A DNA stretch of 64,000 nucleotides from Sipunculus nudus. Its lineage: Eukaryota; Annelida; Sipuncula; Golfingiida; Sipunculidae. The translations under genes and the position numbers were made by a program. Shown piece by piece: positions 34,281 through 47,098 of the stretch (its first letter is position 1; each line of letters starts with the position of its first letter). The stretch spans positions 39,453,956-39,517,955 of the forward strand of contig CM049318.1 in assembly GCA_026874595.1 (NCBI GenBank). Reading direction: 5' to 3'. The notes under the pieces are model-generated. The model did no database searches. It was given only the letters and a program-made list of their open reading frames with translations, and was not told the origin of the DNA.

Positions 34281-37200
34281 TTAGCTCAGCTGACTGAAAG
34301 TCATCTGAGCTATAGCGATCACTCTTTGTCCGTCGTCCGTCTGTCCGTCTGTCCGTCCGTTAACCAGGCACAAATCGTAACCGCTGGACCTAGAACCTTG
34401 TAACCTCGGATTCTGAGAGGTCCATAAAAAATCTCCTTGGAAACCAGAAATTAGGTCTCTGTTACCCATATCCTTCGAGCTATGTGGCCCCAAAGTACCC
34501 CCCAGAAAAGTCAAAAAATTTCATACAAAAACTTCAATATCTCATTAACTACTTGACTGATGGTCATGATTTTTGGCATACATATTGATCATGAGATGTT
34601 ACATCACTTCCTGCAGACTGGTGGCGCCACCTGTATTTTTCGATTTTTTACGAATTTTTTTCTCTATTTTTGAGACCTTTAAAAATGTGAACATCTGTTA
34701 ACAAGGCACAAATCATAAAGACTGGACTTAGAATCTTAATTCTTGACACACTGAGAGGTCCATGAAAAATCTCCTTGAAAACCAGAAATTAGGTCTCTGT
34801 TACCCATATCCTTTGAGCTATGGGGCCCCAAAGTACCCCCCAGAATAGTAAAAAATTTCATACAAAAACTTCAATATCTCAATAACTACATCACTGATGG
34901 TCTTCATTTTTGGCATACATATTGATCATGAGATGTTCGATCAGTTCCTGCAGACTGGTGGCGCCACCTGTACTGTTTGATTTTTTACGATTTTTTTCTC
35001 TATTTTTGAGACCTTTGAGGATGCTGTCATCTGTTAGCGTGGCACAAATCGTAACGACTGGACCTAGAATCTTCATTTTCGACACACTGAGAGACCTATG
35101 AAAAGTCTCCATGGAAACCAGAAATTAGGTCTCTGTTACCCATATCCTTCGAGCTATGGGGCCCAAAATTACCCCCCAGAATAGTCAAAAATTTCATACA
35201 AAAACTTCAATATCTCATTAACTACATCACTGATGGTCATGATTTTCGACATACCTATTGATCATGAGATGTTTCATCAGTTTGTGCAGACTGGTGGCGC
35301 CACCTGTATTTTTCAATGTTCACGAATTGTTTTCTCCATTTTTGAGACCTTTAAGGATGTAGTTATCTGTCAACAGGGTACAAATCGTAATGACTGGACC
35401 TAGAATCTTCATTCTTGACACACAGGGAGACCCATGATAAGTCTCCATGGAAACCTGAAATTTGGTCTCTGTTACCCATATCCTTTGAGCTATGGCACTC
35501 CAAAGTACAGCTCAGAATAATGGAAAATTTGATACAAAAGCTAAAGTATCTGAACAACTAATGCAGAGATAACCATAATTGTTTGCATGGATATTGATCA
35601 TGGAGTGTTTCATAAGTTTCTGCAGACTGGTGGCACCACCTGTATTTGTTCGTTTTTTTTTACGAATTTTTTCTGTATTTTTGAGACCTTTAAAGATATG
35701 AACATCTGTTAACAGGGCACAAATCATAAAAACTGGACCAAGAATCTTCATTCTTGACACACAGGGAGACCCATGAAAAGTCTCCATGGAAACTTGAAAT
35801 TAGGTCTCTGTTACCCATATTCTTTAAGCTGTATGGGTCCAAAATACCCCCCCCCCCCAGAATAATGGAAAATTTGATACAAAAACTGCGGTATTTCAAT
35901 AACTACAACACTGATGGTCATGATTTTCGGCATACATATTGATCATGAGCTGTTCCATCAGTTTCTGCAGACTGGGTGTGCAACCTCTATTTTTTTCAAA
36001 TTTTTACAAATTTTTTTCTTTTTTTTGAGACCTTTAAAGATGTGGTTATCTGTCAACAGGGTACAAATCGCAACAACTGGACCTAGAATCTTCATTCTTG
36101 TCATGCAAGGAGGCCCATGAAAGGTGCCTGTGTAAACTTGAAATTAGGTCTCTGTTACCCATATCCTTCAAGCTATAGGACTCCGAAGTATCCCTCAGAA
36201 TAATGGACAATTTGATACAAAAACTGAAGTATCTGAACAACTAATGCAGAGATCACCATGATTTTTTGCATGGATATTGACCATTAAGTGTTTTTATTAG
36301 TTTCTGCAGACTGGTGGAGCCACCTGTATTTTTGTATCCGCCAAAACGAAGTTTTTGACCGAGTTCCTCCGCCGCGGCGGCGTACGTTTCCAGAGAGCTC
36401 CTCGGAGACTAATGGACCGATTTTTCCCAAACTTACACCTATTATCGGGTCACATGTGAACTGGTGCCTAACCAATTTGCATTGACCTCTGACCTTTCCT
36501 CTCTATCCAGTGTCCATTTGTGGGTCTGTTTCCACTCATAAACCCTCATATCTCAGGAACCGTTTGACCGATCAGGAAATAAAATTGATACAAATGTAGC
36601 CCTTGGATTGCTTTATAACATACACAAAAAATGGTGGCGCCACCTGTAACCATGTTTGCACAGTGTCCATCTGTTCATCTGCCTTGGGTTAAAATCACTC
36701 ATATCTCTGCAGTGAATTGACTAATTCACCTGAAATTCGTCATGTGTACACATCCAGGATAGCTTTCTTGATTTTATGACAGGTGGCGCCACCTACGTTC
36801 ACGTTCACGCTGATGACATCCAAGCTTATATCTCGGGAACCGTTTGACCGATCAGGAAATAAAATTTATACAAATGTAGCCCTTTGATAGCTCTGTAACA
36901 TACACAAAAAATGGTGGCGCCACCTGTAACAATGTTTGCACAGCGTCTGTCTGTTAGTCTGCCGTGGCCTAAAATTACTCATTTCTCTGTAGTGGTTCGA
37001 CATAACTGCCTAAAATTTTGCAGGTTTATACATCGTGGACAGCTTTCTTGATTTTATGACAGGTGGCGCCACCTACATTCTAGTTAACGCTGGACACATC
37101 CAAGCTCATATCTCAGGAACCATTTGACCGATTTGGCCAAAATTGTGCATGTGTTTAGATCTCACATAGGTCTTTATCATACACAAAACTGGAGGGGTTA

Positions 37201-37668
37201 CCTGCAAAGATTTTTGCACAGTGTTTGTCTATTTGTCTGTCATGGGCAAAAATCGCTCATATACATGTAGTGGTTTGACTTTTCTGCTTAAAATTTTGCA
37301 GGTGTATACAACTTGGACAGCTTTCTGGATTTGTGGTAGGTGGCCTACATACACATTTAGGCTGCAGACATCCATGCTAATATGCAACATACCTCACTCT
37401 ATTTCCCCTTGCCACTCAATCCATGCCTCACTATCCGATTTTGGCAGATACATGTAGTCACTTGTCCGTTACCCGTATTCTAGTTTTAAAAGTTTACACA
37501 TTTTTCTCTATTTTTGAGATATATAAATACAGACTAAATCTTGGCCTGTTGGTTAATCTGTTTGATGCTTCAGTTGAATGGGTATATACTACCATTCTGA
37601 TGATAAAATTTCCTTTTGCGAATCTCTTCCAAGTCAGCTGAGCGTCATGACCCATGGGTCACTTGTTT
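34281..37668 (+). mobile_element. Complete helentron/pearl-like element B
   Basis: The 5' end TTAGCTCAGCTGACTGAAAG pairs with AGTCATCTGAGCTATAGCGA. It is followed by a CCGTC/TGTCCGTCCG tract (34328-34360) and five to six cores of about 335 bp (34540-36340), each with CTGCAGACTGGTGGCGCCAC and a phrase of AACAGGGCACAAATCGTAA type. A second core type (36540-37200) contains TCTCRGGAACCGTTTGACCG and more GGTGGCGCCACC copies. The 3' end is AAGTCAGCTGAGCGTCATGA then CCCATGGGTCACTTGTTT. Flanks GTGGTTTT and TGTCAAC match the uninterrupted GTGTTTTTTTGTAAAC at 9345-9360, so the insertion is into a T run. No coding content is seen. Confidence 0.8.
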
Positions 37669-38049
37669 TGTCAACAAATAACTATAATTTATTCTTAAAA
37701 CAACCCTAACATTACAATACACTAAATCAATACAATTATACAGTAAAACAGCGGTATAACAACAAATCAATACAATTACACAGAAAAATAATGTGCACAG
37801 TACCTGGATACCAACACCGTCACAACGATAGGTTCTTTAAATGTATACTCTCGGAGAATGACAGTCCAGTGTAAAGCTCTTGTAACAATCCAGAAACTAA
37901 ACTGAAGTCCAAATACACAAAATCCAGGAGAACCTCTGAAGAAAATCTATAATTGCCGCACACGTCGGATAGGGTCCCAGAAACTGACACACGCTTCTGC
38001 GTCCGCTGGAAAATTTCTGTGCTCTCTGCCCTTGGCTCTAAAACACAGC

Positions 38050-38108
38050 CCCTTTATATACTCTTCACCCAAGCTGAGAATGTTCCACCTCTACAACATT
38101 CGAAGAAT
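38050..38108 (-). promoter_or_regulatory. TATA box and partial heat-shock element, copy 2
   Basis: On the minus strand TATATAAAGGGG (complement of 38050-38061) is preceded by GGAACATTCTC (complement of 38077-38087: GAA-CA-TTC) and a TTC-TTC-GAA cluster at 38100-38108. It is weaker than copy 1 in heat-shock pentamers but has the better TATA box. Confidence 0.5.
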
Positions 38109-38311
38109 AATACATTAAACACGGTAAGCACGCGTCACCCAGTTATCTAGAAAAAAATCGCTGTGTGTATCTCTACATACCAGGGTCATCACGTGACCTC
38201 GGCCAGGCGTGAAAACCCCCCGCCAGCCTGACAACGAGAGTTCAACCAGTACGGATTAAACATAAAGTGCAACAACAACACGAGTTACGTCACAATAAAA
38301 GGAGCACCTAT

Positions 38312-38316
<5 letters not shown>

Positions 38317-38376
<60 letters not shown>
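38317..38376. repeat. (TA)n microsatellite
   Basis: TA tract interrupted by TTTATA, directly following the LTR-like repeat. Confidence 0.9.
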
Positions 38377-38379
<3 letters not shown>

Positions 38380-38685
38380 ACACAATTAAACAGTAGCACC
38401 AGTACCAGTAATACCAGTAACATCATGGAGAGTCTCATGGACAGAAGTAATTGCAAAGGACCTAGCCCACCCATTCTAAAATACCACAGACACACAAATA
38501 TCAAAGCGTTTAGGAAAGATTAACAGCAAAAACGGCTTGGCAAGTCAAGAAAAATCACGCAGACTTGCGAGAAAACTGTCCCTCCCTGAAATAGGTCTAA
38601 CGGATCAGAGAACCTGTTAGCGTTTTGACTTTACATAGGAATTTAGAATAGGAGGGGGTTAGGGGCTCACTTTGCGAGGCCGCCA

Positions 38686-38946
38686 GGGGGAGGGGGGATT
38701 GGGAGAGGGGTCCCCCCCCCCCATGTAGATTTTTTTTTTGAAAATTTAGACTGTAATCGTGCAATCATGGGTAGCTTAAATGCATTATAAAGCAAGACAT
38801 ACATGGTAACTGTTCTATACACTTGGTCTTTAAGTTCTTTATTTGAAGCGTAACGGTGTACTACGAGTTTATTTCAAAGATTTTTTTGGTTAGGTCGAAA
38901 AAAAGGGTGGCGGGACTCGCACCCCATGCGACCCTATCCGCCCCTG
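38686..38946. mobile_element. hAT-type non-autonomous remnant
   Basis: The right end, read on the minus strand from 38946, is CAGGGGCGGATAGGGTCGCA then TGGGG. This closely matches the transposase-associated end at 59803 (CAGGGGCGGATTAAGGTTGC then ATGGGG). A poorer candidate left end is CAGGGGGAGGGGGGATTGGG at 38686. The 8 bp outside the ends do not match, so the left boundary is uncertain. Confidence 0.45.
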
Positions 38947-39570
38947 TGATCTCCCCTCCTCCTGGCAGCAGATGCCACCGCTTCCACACTTCCTACCACT
39001 CCCGACTTTTTGGGTATTAAATAGCTGATATTTTCAACTCTGATTCACGGAGTCCTCTCACTGGCCCCTGTTATCTTCAAACACACTGGTGACAGTGCTA
39101 TTGATTTAATTGTTTTAGATTAAACGATTATATGATGTTTAGGATTATGAGGATTATCAGCACCTGTGTAGTGTACTTATCATTGCATTTGCATATACTC
39201 TATTTCTTCAGAGAGCTACGATTTTTAATTGGCATTTTAATTTCTCGAGCATTAAACGCGGTAGACATATTATATCAGAGATTAAATTTACTTTCCTTAG
39301 TCTCTCGACCGGACTCGGACTTGGTCGCTTTGGACTCCGTTAAAGAAAACTTGAACAGTTTCTGGATTCGCACTGTTGAGTATTCAACCCAATGTTGACA
39401 ATATTTCTGACGGGAAATTTCATTTTGCGGTGTTTCACGATTTGAAACATATATAAACTTACGGACATGCTGCGTCGTAGAAATTTAAAGATGTTTTACA
39501 AAACAAGTGTAAAAATTGCAAGATAGACTTCCATGTAACACAACTCCTTTATATCATACAGAATATTATA

Positions 39571-39571
39571 A

Positions 39572-39610
<39 letters not shown>
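39571..39610. repeat. (AC)n(AT)n microsatellite
   Basis: Compound dinucleotide tract of about 40 bp. Confidence 0.9.
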
Positions 39611-40340
39611 AACAACACAATGATACGTATCGGTTAAGTTTCCATTTCACTACTGACCACCGGGAGACACCGAGTCTATATATGGAGTCATATGTTGTGA
39701 GTATTTTCTTATATTTCCTCGCAAAGTATATGATTTGTCAAAATGTTATATATGAATGTTCATAATATTAGATCTATTTCCAATTGCATCAAACCGTTTG
39801 TTGATAATACAAGTATCTGAATATGCATGTGCGTGTGTATGTGTATAAATCCATAACCATCTCTGGTCGATTTCTGTATTTAGTATACCATATCTATACT
39901 ATATTACTAAATATAATACACGTTCGTCCACTCAGCATTCCGAGTGGTTATGAAATAGTTACCCGAAAAATATATTATATACACATGAAAACAGAAATGC
40001 AGACGCCCATGGACTCGCACGGTGATGTCTTTTTCTCATCCCATATAATGATTACAGTGTAATGGATATACTTTAATAATCTTTCCTTAATTTCATTCAA
40101 TATACGTCAAATTGAATATCTTTGTCATATAACAAGGGATCTAAATACGAATTAAATCACTTTGTAATTCTTTCGCGTCTGTGTCTTTCCCTTCTTAGAA
40201 AAAAAAATCCCTGTTTATGGGTTCTGAGTCACCTGTTTTCCTTCCAAAAACGTCAATTCAAAACATAAAGAATCAATGCTAGTTTTAGTGATTAACTTTA
40301 AATCCTTACTTGTTTGCTGTACTCATGCATGAGAATTGTC

Positions 40341-40623
40341 TTATTCAGAAGCGTCATTTCTTTCTGGTACATTTTCTACAGACTGTGAAGATGTCTTATA
40401 ATCACACGAATCTACAAGTGTATGATAGTCAGAAGGCGACGGTCCAGGTGTCAGGTAATCAGACGACGGAGGTACAGGTGTCAGGTAATCAGATGACGAA
40501 GGTACAGGTGTCAGGTAAACAGATGACGAAGGTACAGGTGTCAGGTAATCAGATGACGAAGGTACAGGTGTCAGGTAATCAGTGGATGATGGTACAGGTG
40601 TTTGGTAATCTCCATCATCTTGC
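40341..40623 (-). other. Receptor terminal exon: tandem YLTP repeats
   Basis: The acceptor is ACTGTAG|; 283 nt to TAA at 40343-40341. A 30-bp repeat encodes DYQTPVPSST, DYLTPVPSSS (twice), VYLTPVPSSS, DYLTPVPPSS, DYLTPGPSPS, then DYHTLV and DYKTSS. Six YxxP sites (Crk/Nck-type SH2 consensus) and SDYHTL (ITIM-like) are visible. The plus-strand ORF of VQVSGNQMTK repeats is the antisense shadow. Confidence 0.75.
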
Positions 40624-43600
40624 CTACAGTATAAATTACATTACATAATCAGACCTGTGTTCAGTAAGCTCATTCTATAGAAAAGCAACAAAATAACAGA
40701 TTAGGTGATATGGTCTAATTTTTGTGACGTTGATTTCTTTTTGTATGGTCTCTTTTGCATTAATGTTCCACTAGTGAGAAAGTGATAAACTATCGATTAT
40801 ATAATTTTCACATATGAAAAGCTGTTTTCCATCAATTTCCCTCATTGCGTTACTCAATCTTAGCATAGTATGCAATTCTATGCTGTACATGTTTTTGAAT
40901 GATAAGATGTATACGTACTGTTTGATACAAAATCATATATACTAATACTAATATAATAACTTACACCGAAGCTTCGTATTCCCCTTCGCTCTCAGGAGGC
41001 GTGGGTATGGTTGCGTATTCCACATCTCCATTATCAAGATGCCGCATAGGTTCATCATTACAGAGTGTAGGCGTCTGTTGTCTGTAAAACGTAATGTTAA
41101 ATACCTCTGTTGTCAAATAATAAAAATAAAAATAATAATAATTATTATAATAATTTCATTTAATTAACTTTTCAAAAAGGTGGTTCCATGGCCTGTGAGT
41201 CGAACATTCTGTTAAATGGAGATGTAGGTAACTATACGATAAGTATGATGTGTATCTGAAATTGTTTTTGGAGTTCAGGTTTTATAGGCAAAGTCTATGA
41301 ATAATTCATAAGCGGTTGGAGCAAAACTCTTGGGTACTATATCTAGTTCACCAATTTGCTTATGAATTACTACCGGGGTTCGAATCGTGGTGCATTTGCT
41401 CTGAAGTCCAACATCTTGACCACTAGTCTACATTTTACCACTCCCCCACCCCGTCAAAGTTAAACATGAGACATCTAAATCACAGCTCATTGTACATGAC
41501 ATCCTCAGTATAGCTTTAGAAATCAATGTGAATAAGAAATGATTGGAACCTCAAAGTCCACAATTTGGGCCCCCGTAATGCCCTGTTCCTAAAAAAGGTC
41601 TGACAGTAGAAGGCTATCTTTAACAATGGACACTGAAACAATCCTACAAACCACTTATGACTGCTATGGTCTCTCTAACTGCAAATATGATAGAATGCCA
41701 AACGGGGAAATTATTCGCTGCTGCTTGTCTCTCAAACGGTTTCATCAGAAATGTATTGATGCTACTGAGGACCAGCAGTGAATTATATGTAGTATTCCCT
41801 CCCTTTGTATCAATAAATAAGTGAATTGCAAACGTTAAAAACAGAAATATAAAGAATCAGCAATATAAAATCAGCTTGCTGAGATATTGACGCGACAGTA
41901 ACCCAATGCTATGTAAGTCCATGGGCTAAATAGGAGCCACCAAGAGTATGATTTATTACGTGAGCGTCTCTAGACAGATAACAAATTTAGCGTGTTCAAG
42001 TGTCGACATCAATAGTCAAAATGATTCCTAGTCGCAAATTGATGCCAAAACCTCTGCTGAAAATAAATAGAAAAAAACAAAGGTTGTCCAGTGCTCCTAC
42101 AAGTTTGGACGTGAATGACTCTGGCAAAAGCTATACTAATGCTTATCAGCCACGGGAACATAACCGACGGGATTCAAAATCTGCTATCAGACGACCTTCA
42201 AAGCAAAAACAATTGTTATTGATAGGTGATTACTTGTCCGTAATTCAGGGTCACGACTGACTAAAAAGCTCCATGATCGAAAGACAGTGGTAGTCAGCAC
42301 AAGTTGACTTAAATTAGAATCGACTAAAGACCAAATCGTCAAGGCTTCCAGCAGACTCAAGAAGGATGATTGTCTGGTGCTACAGATTGCTACAAATAAC
42401 CTTGATGATGTCTATGATCTTGATTGACAAGATTTAGCTATCCCATATCAGTTTGGATCCGATAATACTTGCATTAACAAAAGAATCAATGCCATTAACA
42501 AAGTACTGTCAGAGTACTGTTCCGTTCAAACAAGGTCATTTTATTGAGTGTAACCCTGGTATTTGTGCAACGAATTTTCGGAAAGTTGGGAATAATTTTT
42601 TACATGCTGGAACAACTGATTTTGTAGAACATCTAGCCAGTAACATTGGCAAGATTAATTGACTGCAAACAACGAGATGAGGTAAACGTTCACAAGATCC
42701 AGTTAATACAGATTACCAGTTAGAACCTAGCGATGAATCCGTTTCAGCACTCTTTGGTCATACTGACGAAAAAAATATGCATGATTCTGAAGGTCGGTCT
42801 ATGTGTGGATCTCCAGATATTTCATTTGCAACTACAAAAAAATGACGACCGAATGTAAATGTATTATAAATAGCATACCAAAATTTAAGGGCATATAATT
42901 TGTTCATTTAAATGTTAGAAGTATCCTCAACAAATATGATGAAAACTTAACAACCACGAAGGCGGCGTTGCTCTATATGTCAGCACATTATTGTCTGCAA
43001 TACGGTCGATGAAGCTGAAGCGATGTCTGTGAAAGGAAAAGGCATAACTGGGAATTTGATAATTTCTTCAATGTATCTCCCTGCATTCGTGAACTTCACT
43101 TATTTTAATTTACTCATAAACAAAGTCATTGTGTCATCCTATCACATAATATTCCTGTCATAATCACAGGGGATTATAGATGGAAATATCGAATCCAGTT
43201 TAGTATCTTATTAACAAATACAACGATGTTCGAACCTTTTTCAGCTTCATCAGTTGATAAATAAACCAACCAGAGTTCCATACCCTCAGCTACCGTGATG
43301 GACTTAATATTTTCAAGCATACCAGAAGATCACACTCTATCTAGTGTCGTTCCATTGACCATCAGTGATCATTATATGGCATTTACGGTTAAATCCTTCA
43401 AAGTTCCAACTAAACCATGTAAAACAATAACAAAACGGTATCATAAATAAAATAAACCTAGTCACTTTTCGCCTGGTTTAATAAGCAAGTGGCCCATGGG
43501 CCATGACGCTCAGCTGAATTCAAGGAATGTTGAACAATGAGCAAAATGACTGCTAGAGTGCAAACAAATCATGAATATTGTGAAGAGTCCTTAGAAATGG

Positions 43601-46600
43601 GAGTCAGTGAGCTTTTGGACAGATGACAACTTCATTTGAATGTCTCATAAATAGAAAAAAATTGCGTAAAAAAAATGAAAAAAATACAGGTAGTGCCACC
43701 AGTCTGCAGAAAACTGATGAAACACTCATTTTCATGAAACACTTTTAATTATTCTTGGGGGTATTTATGAGCCCTATAGCTCGGAGAATATGGGTAACAG
43801 AAACCTAATTTCAGGTTTCCAAGGAGCTTTTTCATTAGCCTCCCTGGATGTCAAGCAAGAACATTCTAGGTTCAGCAGTTACAGTTTGTGCCATGTTAAC
43901 AGATGACCACTTCATTTGAAGGTCTCTTAAATAGAGAAAAATGCCTAAAAATGAAAAAAAATACAGGTGGCACCACCAGTTTGCAGGAACTGATGGAACA
44001 CTCCATGATTAATATGCCTGCGAAGAATCATGGAGATCAATGCATTAGTTATTCAGATACTGGAGCTTTTGTATCAAATTTTTAATTATTCTGAGGGGAA
44101 CTTACTACGAAGGATATGGGTACCAGAGACCTAATTTCATGTTTTCACAGAGACTTTTCATGAACCTCCCTTGATGTCAAATAAGAAGAATCTTGGTCTA
44201 GCAGTTACGATTTGTGCCCTGTTAACAGATGACAGCTTCTTTGAAGGTCTCAAAAATAAAGAAAAAAATTCGTAAAAATTTGAAAAAAATACAGTTGGCG
44301 CCACCAGTTTGAAGGAACTAATGGAACATCCCATGATCAATATTCATGCAAAGAATCATGATGATCAATGCAGTAGTTGTTCAGATACTTGGGCTTTTGT
44401 ATCAAATTTTGCATTATTCTGGGGGGTACTTTGGAGCCCCATAGCTCCAAGGATATGGGTAACAAAGATTTAATTTCAGGTTTTCACGAAGATTTTTCAT
44501 GGAACTACCAGGATATTAAGTTTGAAGATTCCAGGTCCAGTGGTTACGATTTGTGCCCTGTTAATAGATGACAGTTTCATTGAGGTCTGGAAAAAAAGAG
44601 AAAAAATTTCGAAAAAATTGAAAAAAACAGGTGGCGCCACCATCTGCAGGAAGTGATGGAACATCCCATGATCAATATTCATGCACTGAATCATGGTGAT
44701 CAATGCAGTAGTTATTCAGATACTTGAGCTTTTGTATCAAATTTTGCATTATTCTGGGGGGTACTTCGGAGCCCCATAGTTCAAAGGATATGGGTAACAG
44801 AGACCTAATCTCAGGTTTTCAAGGAGATCTTTCATGGACCTCCCTGGATATTAAGGTTGAAGATTCCAAATCCAGTGGTTACGATTTGTACCCTGTTAAC
44901 GGCCGGCCGGACGGAGGGACGACGGACAAAGGGTAATCGCTATAGCTCAGATGACTTTTAGTCAGCAGAGCTAAAAATGTTAAATAATATAATTATATCA
45001 CCTGAGAACACGATTAATAAAACCTGGACAAGATGGAAAACATAATTTGCTAAAAACTAGCTCTGATTTGATTAAATAAAATTCGAACAAGAATAAAATA
45101 AGGATAAATTATGTTTTGAAACTCATAAGATTACGTAATAAAATACATGTAGAAGCCTATAAAAAGAAATCTCAAATACAAAGCTTTACAAAATCTGGTA
45201 ATAATACTAAAATAATCAATGGACAGTTAACCTACCTCAAAACCAATGTAAACAGGAAAAAACGGTAACTCAAAAGGAATGTGGCAGCACTCAATCCAGT
45301 TTTACCAGGTAAAATAAAAAACGAAATGAAACCTTCAGACTTTACACATAATCAGTTTAATGACTTCTTAAGTACAGTGGATGAAAATCTAGCAAACAGC
45401 TTTTCATCTTTTCTTCTGTCCCAAAATCTTATGGATTTCATATTCCTGAGGCCTCTGTCACCGATGTTTACATTGCAATAATATCGCTAAAAGATAGCTA
45501 TTCCTTAGATATAACTGACATGCACTGTCTCTGGCTGACTCTAACTCGTATGCTGAATGACTCAGTTATCAGTGGAATCTTACCATGTGTTTGAAAATGG
45601 CTAGGATCATACCTGTGTACAACGGTAAAGGTAAACATATTCATATGACCAATTATAGACCGATAGCGATCATTCCATACCTAGCCAAGGTGTTTGAGAA
45701 ACATGTAAAAGATCAAGTAATGAAATTCCTTATTTATGCCAATTTTATATCGGATTGTCAGCATGCCTACATACTAAACGAATCTACCATTACTGCTCTA
45801 CATACTTTCACTGATGACATCAACATACATACAGATCAAGAGCATCTTACTGGTGCATGATATCTAGCGAAAGGTTTCGATACAATCGAGCTTTCACTAT
45901 TAATAAACAAACTTGACCAGACTCCAAATCATACGATGCATAATGGAAAATATCAAGACCTAGAAAATGGAATATTGGTGTCTCTCGAGATTCTATACTA
46001 GGACCAGTATTATTTTTTCTTTATGTCAATGACCTATTTTTTTCAGCTGTTATAGTACTTCAGTATCAGAGGTTTAAAGTACATTATAGCAAGCTTTAAA
46101 CTTCTGCTGCGACTGGTTTGCTGCTAATCGATTGACGATTTATGTAGTTAGAACTAACATAATGTTATAAGGAAATAAATCTCGCGTAAATTGTCAAAAA
46201 CTGAGCATAACGGTGAACAGTATAGTTCTATAACAACTATATAAATCAAAACTATTAGATTTAACTATTGATGCAAGTCTATCTTTGTTGCCGCATGAAA
46301 AAGTACTTTCGAATAAATGTTCACCTAAGCTTGCATCTTTAAACCGCCTCTGAAAACTTATCTACAGATACATTATCTGTAGTGTATTAACCGGGTTAAC
46401 AGGCTCATACAGACTATATGCTTTAAGTGCATGGGGAATAGACTAACCGGGCAGTCTATATCATTACTGGATGTTTTAATTTTTATGTTCGAAGTGCATC
46501 ATTAGTACGAATATTGAATTTGATGTCTGTATCAAAACGATGTGAATACTTTATAGCCCTTCTTTTGCATATATTATTACATCAAACAACGCATATATCT

Positions 46601-47022
46601 CTGCGATAATCATTTTCATTGGTCATTAACTCTCATGATTACTCAATAAGATCTGCAAGGAATACTGTATTTTAATTGCCCTTACTAGAACGGGTTATTG
46701 TAGATCAAGTTTTATTTATCCTGGTCTATTATTGTGGAATACGTTGCCAAATGTGCTCAGATCAGTAAAGTTCAATTTCAAGCATAGCACCATAACATTC
46801 CTTTTGAACTCTTAACGTCATACTTTATAGGTTTTTTTAGGTTTTTTCTTCGATTCTTTTTACGTTTAATTATACCCTAAAATACTTGGATAGTAACTTG
46901 GATAAAACACCGGTTCCATCATTTACACAAGATTCGCAGTGAATGCAACGTTTCATGCTTCTATTTTACATGTTCACAATATGCATGACTTTATCATCAT
47001 TATACTTCTGACAGATTTAATG

Positions 47023-47098
<76 letters not shown>

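Larger units (their letters stand above)
34232..38315 (-). mobile_element. LTR-like repeat, copy 2, split by insertion
   Basis: The segments 34232-34280 and 37669-38315 together match 9305-9968. The left part reads TAGGCAGCGTGAAATGTCTA; the right resumes with CAACAAATAACTATAATTTA, then AACAACCCTAACATTACAAT. The minus-strand start is TGTTATAG. The pearl-like element 34281-37668 sits exactly between. Copy 2 is diverged from copy 1 but keeps the promoter block and total length (about 696 bp without the insert). Confidence 0.5.

Noticed and set aside
9305-38315. The two LTR-like repeats as the paired LTRs of one retroelement
   Set aside because: They are in the same orientation but 25 kb apart, diverged from each other, and no gag-pol lies between them; the sequence between holds the lectin gene and unrelated repeats.
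40310-40648. Plus-strand ORF with VQVSGNQMTK repeats
   Set aside because: Antisense of the receptor tail repeat, which has matching splice sites and phases on the minus strand.
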